This document shows, one piece after another, positions 23,805 to 34,686 of a DNA stretch of 64,000 bases. The stretch's first letter is position 1; each line of letters begins with the position of its first letter. This stretch comes from Jacaranda mimosifolia (Eukaryota > Streptophyta > Magnoliopsida > Lamiales > Bignoniaceae): NCBI GenBank assembly GCA_018894105.1, contig CM032133.1:17312501-17376500 (forward strand). The letters are read 5' to 3'. Both the position numbers and the translations under genes were made by a program. The notes beneath the pieces were generated by a model. The model was not told the origin of the DNA. It ran no database searches and worked only from the letters and a program-made list of their open reading frames with translations.

Positions 23805-24330
23805 ATGAGGTTGGAATCAACCAAATCTTTCTCGGTCGAAACAGTTTTCCAACTCTCGACTAGCATGGAACCTATTTCTTTTTTTGACTCTGACCTCTCG
23901 CACTTTGAGAATCAAGGTGTTGACAACAAGCTGAATTGCCCCCTTGTTGTCTCAGTTGAAATCACCAACTTTAAGGTCAGGAAGATTTTGATCAACAACG
24001 GCAACTCTACAATCATAATTTTCTTGTCAACACTAAAGAAAATGAACATGGGGAAGCTGAAGTTTGAACCTATGCGCATCCCACTGGTCGGATTTGGAGG
24101 ATCTAAGATCATCCTCGAAAGGTCTATAAACTTGTCCACTTTATTTGGAAAAGCGCCTCAATGAAGAACGCTTATGGTCAACTACCTAGTCATTGATGCA
24201 CCATTTACTTATAATGCTATTAATGGATGACCAGTGCTAAATGACTTCAAAGCCATAGTCTCGACCTACCACATGAAGGTCAAGTTTCGACAGCTACTGG
24301 GATTGGAGAATTGCTTTGCAATTGAATGAG
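23805..24330 (+). pseudogene. Protease region of the Ty3/gypsy pol, broken
   Basis: The segment reads LNCPLVVSVEITNFKVRKIL INNGNSTIIIFLSTL, then LKFEPMRIPLVGFGGSKI, and in another frame INGxPVLNDFKAIVSTYHMK VKF. The aspartic protease active site, normally D-G/S-(S/G)-S, is read as NNGNS, so the catalytic Asp is lost. A TGA replaces the Arg of the GRP motif (CGA to TGA). Confidence 0.7.
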
Positions 24331-24546
24331 GCTTGGTGATGTTACACAATCTCGGTCAAGGTAAATGAACAGAAAAGTTGACCAAAACTAAAACCCTCGG
24401 AGGATGTCCCAGTAACGAAACCCGATGAGGGACAACAAAATAAGAAGAAGAAGCTTGAAGAGACTAGGCTTGAACCTGTCGGGGAATTCAAGACCATTTA
24501 GCTCGATCCAGGGAATCCCAACAAGATCACAAGGATCGAAACTAAT

Positions 24547-25400
24547 ATGGGGAGTAGCATGGAGTGCTTAATAGTCGATTTGCTCAGAATGAATGTTGAT
24601 GTTTTTGCCTGGAAAGCCTCCGATCTCCAAGGAATCAATCCCAGCATCATTGTCCACCACCTGAACGTAGACCCTTCATTCAAGTTAGTTAAGCAGAAGA
24701 CCAGGGCCTTTAATGCTGAAAGATGCTAAATCATTGAGGAAGAGGTTAACAAGCTATTAGAGATAAGATATATTGTAGAAATTCAATATCCTAGTTAGCT
24801 TTGTAATGTAGTCCTTGTCTCTAAAAATGAGGGTAAATGGAGAATGTATAATGACTTTACCAATTTAAATAAAGCTTGTCCTAAAGACCCTTACCTACTG
24901 TCTCCCATAGATTTATTAGTTGATTCTATTACTGGTTACGATCTTTTAACTATGATGGATGCATTTCAAGGTTATTATCAATTTTTCATGGCCTATGAAG
25001 AAAGGGATAAGACCTCATTTGTGGTCCGCAACAGTGTATACTATTTTCTGGTCGTGTCTTTTGGGCTCAAAAATACAGGGGCAACCTACCAAAAGCTTGT
25101 AAATTTTATGTTAAAAAATGAGATCAGTAGGACTATGGAAGTCTACGTAGATGACATGATTATTAAAATAGAAAATGAGCAAAATCACCTAGCCAACTTT
25201 AGTCATACATTCTCAATATTAAGAGCATTTGGCATGAAATTTAACCCTAACAAGTGTATGTTCGAGGTTAGATAAAGAAAGTTATTAGGCTATATGGTTA
25301 GTCAGAGAGGCATCGAAGTAAACCCGCAAAGGATCTAAGTAATCCTAGACATTTCACCTCAGAAGGATTATAGCTCTTGGTCGATTTATTATTTGACTAG
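24547..25400 (+). pseudogene. Reverse transcriptase of the Ty3/gypsy pol, broken
   Basis: The segment starts with the connecting region VDVFAWKASDLQGINPSIIV HHLNV, followed by a stop, EEEVNKLLEIRYIVEIQYPS, another stop and VVLVSKNEGKWR. The fingers and palm are open from 24,844: FTNLNKACPKDPYLLSPIDL, LLTMMDAFQGYYQF, FGLKNTGATYQKLVNFML and the catalytic YVDDM (25,144-25,158), then FGMKFNPNKCMFEVR and a stop. The ACPKD and MDAFQGYYQ wording is that of the Tat lineage. The active-site aspartates are preserved. Confidence 0.9.
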
Positions 25401-25919
25401 CAGATAAAACCTTACCATTTGTCAAAATTATTAGGAATGAACGGAAGTTCCAGTGGACGGAGCAATATGACCAAGCCTTGGTCAAATTGAAGCAATACCT
25501 ATGAGCGCCGCCGATGCTAGCTAAACCTGAGGTCTGAGAGGTTCTGCATGTTTATTTGGCAATAATCAGTTCAATTCTGGCTCGACCAGATATGGCACCC
25601 ACCGACCTGTATACTATAGCAGTAAAGTATTGCAGGGCCCAAACATAATTACCTAGAGATCGAAAAGTTTGCCTTGGCTTTGGTCACTGCAGCCAGGAAA
25701 TTGAGCCCTACTTCCAATTTCATTCTATTATTGTCTTGACGAATCAACCTCTGGAACAAGTACTATTGCAGCTAGATACTTCGGGAACTTTGATGAAATG
25801 GGCCATCGAGTTAAGGGAATTGTACATCACCTTTTAGCCCCGAACTTCTATAAAAGCCTAGGTGTTAGCCAACTGTGTAGTGGAAAGACTTGACCTGCCT
25901 AATGAGCTTGACCAAGATT

Positions 25920-26370
25920 CCCTCATATGGAATTTTCATGTCGATGGTTCAGCCATTTTCTCGAGATGAGGAATAGGCATTTCCCTATCCTCCCCACAGG
26001 CTGAGAAATATGATTTTGCCATTAAACTCGACTATTCCATCACCAATAATGAGGCAAAATATGAAGCCCTTCTTACTAGTATGAGGATGGCCATCAGTTG
26101 GTAGCTTTTACTGATTCCCAATTAGTCGCAGAGTAGTTCAAAGGAAATTTCAAAGCTAAGGAGGGTATGATGAGCAAGGTCAAGAAGTCGCAGCAACAAA
26201 TCAAAAAATTCACCCTTAGCCAAGTCCCTCGATCGAAAAATGAAAGAGCAGATGCCCTATCAAAATTTGCTAGCTTGACAAAAGAAACCCAGGATAGAAC
26301 TATCATATTTCTAGTCACCAACAAACCCACCATAGGCGATCTCGAACAGAATTTGTTTAGGTAGATCGAA
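25920..26370 (+). pseudogene. RNase H of the Ty3/gypsy pol, broken
   Basis: It reads WNFHVDGSAIFSR, NNEAKYEALLTSMRMAI and then FTDSQLVAE in a shifted frame, followed by the open stretch VKKSQQQIKKFTLSQVPRSK NERADALSKFASL. The Asp of VDGSA, the Glu of YEALL and the Asp of TDSQ are the RNase H metal ligands and are all present, but stops and at least one frameshift separate them. Confidence 0.75.
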
Positions 26371-26479
26371 GAAACAGCTCCTTCTTGGTAGGATGAAATA
26401 AAAGCTTACCTAAAATAAGAAAAATTACCGGAGGATAAAACACAAGCACACAAACTCCAAGGCTGAGCAGCAAAGTTAG

Positions 26480-27140
26480 CCTTAATGAATATGATCAACT
26501 CTATAGGAATTAGTCTTGGGACCGCCATTGCAGTTCTTAACACCATAGTCGGCTTGGGAGGTCCTATAAGAAGTCCATGCATGAATATGTGGCAATCACT
26601 CTGGTGGACAATCTTTGGCCCACAAAGTCATCAGACATGGGTATTTTTGGCCAACTTGATAGAAAGATGCCATCGATTTTGCCAGAAAATGCCCATCTTG
26701 CCAGTTCCACTCCGACGTACCCCATCGACTTGTATCGACATTGGTGCCAGTTTAGATAACCTACCCATTCAACCAGTGGGGAATAGATATAGTTGGCTCT
26801 TTCCCGAAGACAACAAGTCAAAGAAAAATCAAGATCGCTGTGATTGAATACTTCACGAAGTGGGTCGAAGCTGAGGCAATTCCGAAGATAGCCAACATGA
26901 CCATCAAACATTTCCTATGGAAAAACATTATCTACTGTTTTGGTTTACCCAAAGTGTTGATATCAGACAATAGGGCGTAATTCCATAGCAGCAACACAAA
27001 GACTTGGTGTGAAAGCTTGGGAATTTGACAACACTTCACCTCAGTTGTGAACACTCAAGCCAATGGGCAAACAAAAATCACTAACAAGACTGTCTTAAAG
27101 CACATCAAGGCCCGAATTGAAGGATCCAGAGCAAGTTGAC
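26480..27140 (+). pseudogene. Integrase of the Ty3/gypsy pol, broken
   Basis: A zinc-binding HHCC-like part near 26,560-26,700 (CHRFCQKM-like) is followed by GIDIVGSF (first catalytic Asp), IEYFTKWVEAEAIPKIAN, GLPKVLISDNRA (second Asp; the usual DNG is DNR), a stop and then QANGQTKITNKTVLKHIKAR IEG. In active relatives the last block reads NGQxE; here the catalytic Glu is Lys (codon AAA). The chain stops after IEGSRAS. Confidence 0.8.
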
Positions 27141-27148
27141 AAGATACA

Positions 27149-27412
27149 ACTTCGACCCCATCGTCAACCATAAATCAGTTTCAAACTACAAGTTATGGCC
27201 CCAAGCCCAAACTAATAAATGAGTTGATCGTTTAAAGTTGACCCCATAGTATACCACAAATTGGTTTCAAACCGCAAGTCATGGCTTCAAGCTCCAAAAT
27301 AATGAACGAGTTGATCATTTAACTTCAGCCCATTATTGATCACAAAATCAGTTTCAAATCACAAACTACGGCTTCAAGCCCAATCATTTAATAAACTAGT
27401 TGATTGCTCAAA
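27149..27412 (+). repeat. Three-copy tandem array, about 88-bp unit, in the Ty3/gypsy 3' region
   Basis: Units start at about 27,149, 27,236 and 27,323. Each holds a variant of ATCAGTTTCAAACTACAAGT followed by ATGGCxxCAAGC and a GAGTTGATCxTTTAA ending. Short tandem arrays between pol and the 3' LTR are a known habit of Tat-lineage elements. Confidence 0.8.
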
Positions 27413-28159
27413 ATTGACTTTGGACTCGTCATTGAACAAAACTTAAAATTGATCATCATACTCAAGTCGCTCAACCGACATATGTGTTACATTGCGAATG
27501 TTGACCAGAAACTTGAAGTTAATTTAATCAAGTCAATCCACGATTGACCATAGCACCAAGCCAACTTGTTTCATTGAAGAAGACATCTTAAGTTAGCCAA
27601 GCAGTTGATAACAAAGACTATTTCAAAACCTATTTTAAATGGGTCAAGTTGATGTAAATATCCTTAGATTTGTCCAAATTATCCCTTTACAAGTCGAACT
27701 CGTAATTGACCACTAACTTATTTCTAAACCAATTAAACATTACACATTTCCTTTATAAGAAGATTGCATTATTCAACTGGTTATTTGCAGATAAAATGTT
27801 AATCTCATTGCCCATTGGCGCAATCAATCGAAAAAAACTAAAGCAACAAAAAGGAAGAGAGAGAATCGACAACACAAAAATTAGCAAAAAGTTCATTTTA
27901 TAAATCGAAATATTCAATTATATGGCTACACAAGTCGTTCATACAATTCACCAAAAATGCCTCGTAGGGCAACTAGACTTAAACAAAGTAAAATGACAAA
28001 AATAGTTGCAGCCTTAGCTCGACCCAGCTCATTCCCCTCTAGCCCAAGCGACTCAATTAGCTGCAACCTCATCGATGGCACGGTCGAGCTCATCATTGGA
28101 AGGTATGCACACAACAATAGGAGGGCCCTCGACCTCTTGCTCGGGCATTGTAATAATTA
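27413..28159. other. Ty3/gypsy element, non-coding part between the tandem array and the antisense ORF
   Basis: AT-rich sequence with further loosely similar GTTGAxC phrases. No coding segment recognised. Confidence 0.5.
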
Positions 28160-30511
28160 CTATCTAAACAACAGCAACGGGTCGAGAAGGCCTCGCTTCC
28201 TTGGGCAGAAAGGTGTGCCCCATGAGAGTGAAGAAGGTAGCAATGTCGACCTTACCATCCTGATGTCGAAGGCAAAGTCATTCGCAAAGTCAAACTTGCT
28301 TGCCATCTCGACCATCCTTAGATGAGGAGTAGCCACAACTCTGACCACAATTGCAGTATTAGATCCGAGCGCATGAGCATTCTCTTTGATTGGAGGGAGG
28401 TTGGGATAGTCTTTGAACTGCTCAGTTTGAAGTGGATTGAGGCGTGCCCTATCCTCGGGATGAATTTGACATCCCAAGAATTCCAACTGCTTTATATCCT
28501 TCTCAAAGGCCTCCTTCACATTGTTAATCGAGAAGACGATACTAACATCTTGGAATGGCAAGCATAGCATGAATTGCTGCATAACTTCTTTTTGGATGCC
28601 TGGGAGCATATTGAAGAATTCATCTTGAGCATACTTCATGGCGGTATTATGCCTGTGAGTTTGGCCAACATTGTGAGAGGCATTAACATCAAATTTGGCC
28701 TTCCACAATAGCTTATCCATTTTGCTCTTTTCGGCCAAAGCACCCATGAGCTACGCATCTTTATCCTCGAGTTGCTTAGTCACCTGCTCGATCCTCGACT
28801 GTGAGGAGTTGAGCTGAGTCTTGGCTATTTCTGCATCACTTTACTCCTCCTAGAGCTCTTCTCGATCACCAAGGGCTAGCTTGGCCCTGCAGTAAAAATG
28901 GTAACCAAGCTGGTTGACTTGCAACATGAATAACTTTAGTCGAGACATTTGAAAAGAAATTTTTAGAAGCGAGCAAGACTCGACTTGAAGCTTACCATAT
29001 TAGAGTAATAAAACAGCGCCTTCAGAGCCCCCAGTAGGCTCAGTTCCATCAATTTTTTCTAGTCGGACATAAAGACTCTGACCATCATCACTTTTAGGGG
29101 CACAACTTCGGTCGGCCTCACTGACATCATCGACAAGGAGTTCTGGACCCTGATCTTAGTCTTGAACCTAGGTAAGGGAAAGTTAAGTAGCATAAATAAA
29201 TCATCATCTGGTCAAGAATCGATCGATCTCGATCGGTTGGGTCGATGCGCCAGCTTTTCCTTTTTCTTTATCAGCGGCAGTTCTCTTTTGAGCAGGTCCA
29301 GGTTGCTTGACTGTAGGTTTTTTCTGGTGAGGCGAGCGAGTTATTGTTGAGCATGCGGTAGTGTTAGCGCCTGCAGATTGACCTAAGGGGCACATTCTCG
29401 ATGGACAGATGCTTGGAAGCACTCCTGCAACCTTGTTGATGGGCCATCGCCTATAGTCATACATCATTCATGATTTCTTCTCGATCTGGAAAAGCACAAG
29501 GAAACCAGACACATTAGCATCGATCAAAAAGTTTGGCAAATATACACCAAAAGAGTCAAATAAGGGCATCTACCTAGTCGAGCATCAGTTAGCAAATTTA
29601 GCGGAGCAGGTGATAAGCCTACTATCACCAAATTTCTCTCTTCTATATACCCAAACTCCTCCATTTGACCAAATTGGGTTAAGTCTAGAATAAAGGTGTT
29701 GGGCTAAGTGGGGTTCTCATTCCTTGGCATCTCGACGTACCCTATCCACCATCCTTTGGGTATGTTACACCCAACCGCACTCGGCACTCGAACAAAGAAA
29801 TAATGCTTTTTCCACTCTTGGCTATGGGAGGAGAAATGAGTAACTAAAAATTTTCGATGAGAGTGGGCGGTGAGGTAGTAAAAGCCTAACTCCTCAATGT
29901 TGCCGACTTCCAGGACATCAGAAGATGGAAAAGATTTGAAAAGTTGGCAAATGTTGGAGGCTGGTCATGTATATGCATCAAGACGACAAAACTGTATAAG
30001 GTAAAAAATAGTTCGGAAGGAGTTGAGTTATACAGACTTGAAGACATGTTAGGAGGTCGACTATAGGTTAGGCAAGGGGAAACCTAAGCCCACACTTAAA
30101 GGCCTCATCTTACACCATTATGTACCCGACGAGAGGCCGATACATCCTATCATTTGGTCCAGGGGAGATCAGCTCGAATCCCAGGGGAATGTGATATAAC
30201 TGCCAAAGCAACTCGAGGTCCCCACTTGTAGTCTTCGATATAATTTTGCTGTAGTGGTTGGGTGTGAATAACCAACCACGAGACATGGGAGGTTAACTCG
30301 GTCCACCCCACCCCCACCATCACCGTCGCCTTGCCTATCACTAGAACTACTAGAAGAAGTTGAGCTATCACTAGAAGACTCACTAGACTCGTTAGTCGAG
30401 CCACCCACCATCCTGGTCGAACCCACCCACCATCCTGGTCGAACCTACATCCGATCAAGTCTCTTCACTATTGCTACCCCTATTACTCTCTTCACTAAAC
30501 ACTCTCAACAT
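28160..30511 (-). pseudogene. Antisense extra ORF of the Tat/Retand element, broken
   Basis: On the strand opposite to gag-pol, an ATG at 30,511 opens MLRVFSEESNRGSNSEET, followed by a very Ser-rich acidic stretch (SSESSSDSSTSSSSSS, 30,310-30,390). About 29,690-29,850 reads EWKKHYFFVRVPSAV then GCNIPKGWWIGYVEMPRNEN, the pattern of the 'putative gypsy type transposon' family (Pfam PF04195) found in antisense ORFs of Grande/Retand-type elements. A Lys/Pro linker (HQKKPTVKQPGPAQKRTAAD, 29,280-29,340) and a coiled-coil-like part (LNSSQSRIEQVTKQLEDKD) follow. The C-terminal 195 codons (28,747-28,160) are open: EFFNMLPGIQKEVMQQFM and NNVKEAFEKDIKQLEFLGCQ. The role of these proteins is unknown. Many stops break the N-terminal half. 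Confidence 0.7.
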
Positions 30512-30950
30512 ATTTGCGAAAGGATATGTGGTCGAAATAAAGAAGAATTAAATTTGATAAGATTACAAAAGACTTATGGTTAAGGAGATTAATGCAAGTT
30601 CGAATAGCAGAAAGAGCAGTAAAATCTCAAGCTTGACCTCTTAGGATTGCAATAAAAGTGAAAATGACAGCTTTCACTGTGCCTATTTATAGGCTTTAGT
30701 CTGCGGGCAAGCCAACTGGCTAATCTGACCGACTATCGGCTCATTATTATGTGTCTGCCAGTTGCCTTTCTACACTACCTAAGGTAACAGTCGCATTAAA
30801 CACACTAAAACTCTATTCGATTTTTGAAATCTAAACTTCACCAAAGCGTTTAATGCCTTGTCAAGCCAATTCCAGTTTCCTCAAATCAGCTACTCCCCAG
30901 TCCTTCTCGTCGATACTCTTGATTAGGACTCGGGAGTAGGAAGTGATTTA

Positions 30951-31790
30951 TGATATGGGATAGCCCAACAGGCCCAATCTAAAAACACTCGACCAGGCAC
31001 AAGTTATGACATGGGACAACCCAATTAGCTCTCAGGCCCAGCCCATTGGCGATCGATCGGGTTATCGACCGGACCTAACCTCACTGGGCTTTTTTGCCAG
31101 CATGAGTATCGATACCTTGCTCAATCGACCAGAGTATGATCGATCAGATCGAGAATGTTCATTCAACACTCAACAAGGAAGGTATTCCAACGCAACAGAG
31201 TTCCATCATTTCGATTAAAACATGAGAAGATAACTCGCATGCGAGTTTCATCTTAACCCTAGAAGGTCAAGAAGACCACCTCTTTATCGCATTGAATGCT
31301 TTGACAGACGGCGTGCCTCTACATTAATAATGCATGTCTCCACCAGTATTACCTTTCTATAGCGTCAGTGTAGTGTGCAACTCCTTTGTACCACCATGTC
31401 CTATGAGGCTGGAGGAGGTGCCACCTGGAATAGTACACAAAATGTAGAAGACTTGAAAGCCCTCGAGTGAAGACAAAAACCTCCCCTACATATGCAAGGG
31501 CATCATAGACATATCAGCATCTCCCGAAAGGCTATAAATACCCCATTACCACCATTCATCTAAGTATGCTCATTATCACGCAAAGCACTTACTCTGCTGC
31601 TCTACCTTCTAGTCGATTAAGTATTGACTTGAGTGTCAGAGTGCCTTAGTTGAGGGCACCTTGGCTAGCCTGATGTGTGCTATTGGTTGCAAGACCCAAG
31701 TATGTCATCAAACATTTTCCCGACTTTCCACTTGGTTGATTGGATTAGATCACAACCCAGCTCACTATCAAACCACCCATACCATCATCA
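30951..31790 (+). repeat. 3' LTR of the Ty3/gypsy element
   Basis: Starts TGATATGGGATAG and ends ATACCATCATCA. It carries the same TATA box (31,533-31,540). It is followed directly by the target duplication ATATT. Upstream, ACTCGGGAGTAGGAAGTGA (30,929-30,947) is the likely polypurine tract, a weak match. Confidence 0.9.
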
Positions 31791-31795
31791 ATATT

Positions 31796-32276
31796 ATTTT
31801 AGCATTGTTAATGTATAAAAAGGGCTTTACATTTCTTTAAATAAGGACTAAAATATATATTTCTTGTATATTACAGAATATATATATACATATATATTTT
31901 ATAAAACTAAAATCAAGCACATTATGACAATTTCTCTCCAAACCAAATAAATCAAAACACCTTACATATATTCCAAACAATTCTCAATGGTTCCTAAGTG
32001 TAGCAGTGTAAAGCAGTAGAGAAATGAGGAGAGCATTGCCAATCTCACATTAAGTTGAAAACAAAAGATAAAAAATTTGAATCTCCAAATATATCCAACA
32101 TAAGGTACTGATATTAGAACTAGTAGAATGTACATTGTTGATATTCTAATGCAAATCCATATTGAGACACAAACGAAAAAACATGCGTAATACGATTAAG
32201 CAGAGGATAACAAAAAATATTAAAACACCTAGTGATGAAATACTCAAGTTAGATAATAGAAAGGACCAAGGTAGTC
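31796..32276. other. Intergenic spacer
   Basis: AT-rich, including an (AT)n patch near 31,870-31,900. No gene seen. Confidence 0.5.
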
Positions 32277-33161
32277 TCATCTTTTTCCGCGCCCCTTGGA
32301 AGTGCTACTGGAACTTGCATGAGAGCTCGCTTGACCTCCACTCGGGGAAGGTTGGAAAATACCAAACATTTCTCGATCATCATGTTCTGTCCACAAATTA
32401 TTGTACACATTAGAGTAGGGATTGAAAGGTGGAGTTGAAAATGGATTTTGATTCAGTAACTTTACTTAGTTTTGACTTGCATCATCATGGCCAGTTACAT
32501 GGTACAAATTATTCCAGAATGATGAATTTAGAGCTTCGCTTATGGGCAGTGCATGGGCAGCTACCATAATAGTGGGATTGTTTACTAACGGCTCAACTGG
32601 GTCACATGCACTATCATCCGAAATTTGAATAATGTCAGACTTCGAAAATAAGTTTCTTGACTTAGGAGTGCCGAAGATCTCACAGACCTCTAATGACTAA
32701 GCTTCTCATTTGATCATGTAAGCCTCTGATAATGAAAATTTATGCAAAACTAAGAGTAAATTAGAACGAGATAAAATCATAACAAGTTATTATTTCATTT
32801 TAAAAAAACTTTAGATATTTGCCATCGTGACATAGACCCATATATATGCTTTAACTGCCACAAAATTGTTTCCTTCATCATAATTAACTGGGTCTAATTA
32901 GATCAAAAACCCAAACACAGTATGTCACTACTACAAATATTTGAAACGCATGCTCTCATCCTTGCAAGTAAAGTTGGTCCTGAACTTCAGGTTCAATGCA
33001 TCTATATAAGATCGAATAATAGAGACACTAGAGCGGCTGAGAGATCTTCCATCCAACCGAGCAAACTCTGCAAGTCGAGAGATGAATTCCTTGTCAAATT
33101 CCTCTACCTATGGGTGAATGTAGAAGATTTGATCTTGAGCTTGGGGATTCCTTGGAGCCAT
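32277..33161 (-). pseudogene. Probable Myb/SANT-like protein remnant (Harbinger partner type)
   Basis: Read on the - strand from the ATG at 33,161: MAPRNPQAQDQIFYIHP, a stop, then FDKEFISRLAEFARLDGRSL, SIIRSYIDALNLKFRTNFTC and ESMRFKYL. Further down are EAYMIK and VCEIFGTPKSRNLFSKSD. The tail is PTIMVAAHALPISEALNSSF WNNLYHV, then PFNPYSNVYNNLWTEHDD and a Ser-rich, basic end SSSSTSKGRGKR with a TGA at 32,277. The layout of a helical N-terminal part, an AYM...CEIFG block and a Ser/basic tail resembles the Myb/SANT-like proteins of plant Harbinger elements. Similarity is by memory of the family pattern only. Several stops break it, and no nuclease partner was found beside it. Confidence 0.35.
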
Positions 33162-34105
33162 GTGATTTAGATCTTAAGATTTTCTTTTCGACCTGAGTAA
33201 CTGAGAGAAATAATTTACCTATCTACAATGTTGCTATAGGAGCATTGTTCGTGTGCATAAGTACTCAACTTATATAGACCCAAGGTGTTATACACTCTCA
33301 TGATTGGAGGGGATACTTCCCACAGGCCTGTGTTGATAGGAAACATATTAGCTTTATTTGATTTTGGTACATAAAAATTGAATAAATAAGCGGGGTAAAA
33401 GCTTGCGTGTTTTGCTTTTCAACTTGCTGCAATTTATCAGACTCCCTATCATAGGGATCTTGAATAAGCAATTCTATTGCAGAAAAAGCTGCATAGCAAC
33501 GGAATCAACCAAACAGAGCATGTAAGGCAGAAAGTTATTGTGATTCTTGGATGGTATGGCATTGGATATGCTTGAGTGAGCAAAATAATTTAATGGGTGC
33601 CAGAAATTGCTTGTTCGCTGTGAAAGATAGCCCCACATTTGCTTACTTGATTTCATTGATTTAATTATCTTTTATAGTTAACAAATGTTTGCTAACCTCA
33701 TTTCTTTAATTATTTTTGTTGTGGCATTGAAAATGCTTAACATCAAACATTCATATACATTCTTACACGACCATAGAAAATAAAATATTATAAAAGTATC
33801 AATTCATTCGATGTACGTATACGATAAACATTGATATCGGGCTAATGCAGAAAAAAGGGAAGAGTTAGATATACTATTATTTTAACTAATGCAGTAGAAA
33901 TGAGTTAAAGGCAATGTAGCAACATGGTGGTTACCGAAATTTTTAAGCAAATAATTAGATACATAAAGGGATCCATCTACGTACTCACTTGATTGATAAT
34001 TCGATTAGCATATTACAATTTCATCCTAACATATGCACACTAACATCATTTTAGAACACTAGTTTCCCTATCGCTAAACCCAATACTAGCTCAACAAATG
34101 CAACA

Positions 34106-34405
34106 ATGACAACAAGCCCATACCCAACACAACCACCTAATAATAATGTAGATTTCATACTAATAGAAGGGGGAATAAAAGGACCACTTCATATAGAACA
34201 AGGGGTATGCACCGAAGGAGCTGTATTCGAACTTTTACTACGCTCTCTATCATCAAACACGTACTACTCAGGGACTTGTTCCTCTATAAGCTGTCGGATA
34301 ATGAACAAACCTCTCGAATTGAAGGATCTCGAATGCAATTTGTATGAACCATGCTCAGAAGATGAGGGTTGTCAATGTACCCTAAATACACATCCCACCA
34401 TATGA
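34106..34405 (+). other. Unrecognised open reading frame, 99 codons
   Basis: An ATG-to-stop frame opening MTTSPYPTQPPNNNVDFILI EGG and ending Cys-rich (CNLYEPCSEDEGCQCTLN). I do not recognise it. GC content here is higher than in the flanks, and a second frame on the opposite strand abuts it (34,453-34,686), so only one of the two, if either, is real. No splice signals or neighbours support it. Confidence 0.2.
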
Positions 34406-34452
34406 CATGGCTAGCGTGATTTGTTCTCTTTGGACACTTGTAGAACTATCTT

Positions 34453-34686
34453 CTAGGATTCTGAGAAGTGTGCGATTGACAAAGCACCATCGTACCCCCA
34501 CCACATAGGCATTCCGGCGAAGACTTGAGTTCCATTGTACCCTACAAGGTGAATGTAATATGGCGAATAACTCACTTGACATGCTTCATTCCATATCAAA
34601 ACCAAAAACAAAGCAGGGGATACCATTGTCAAAAGTAGGACAATTGAAAAAAGTGTGAATAACAATTGAGATAGTTGATTCGACAT
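34453..34686 (-). other. Unrecognised small ORF with a hydrophobic N-terminus, 77 codons
   Basis: Opens MSNQLSQLLFTLFSIVLLLT followed by MVSPALFLVLIW, which would act as a signal peptide or one to two membrane spans, then a hydrophilic end with WNEACQVSYSPYYIHLVGYN and MPMWWGYDGALSIAHFSES. The same strand continues in another frame with codon-like composition to about 34,100. No family recognised. It may be a small secreted or membrane protein gene or a fragment of one. Confidence 0.25.

Larger units (their letters stand above)
21287..31790 (+). mobile_element. Ty3/gypsy LTR retrotransposon, Tat/Retand type, full-length but dead (10.5 kb)
   Basis: Two direct LTRs (830 and 840 bp) bound the element, and ATATT flanks it on both sides (21,282-21,286 and 31,791-31,795), the 5-bp target duplication of integrase insertion. 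Internal order is primer-binding site, gag, protease, reverse transcriptase, RNase H, integrase, a three-copy tandem array and then a long extra ORF in antisense. Pol placed before a long 3' region with an antisense ORF and tandem repeats is typical of the Tat/Retand/Grande group. All coding parts contain stops and frameshifts. The LTRs differ at about 20 of the first ~135 positions by eye, mostly transitions, so the insertion is old. Confidence 0.9.

Noticed and set aside
30169..30426. Ser-rich ORF as an independent gene
   Set aside because: It is the N-terminal part of the antisense ORF of the Ty3 element.
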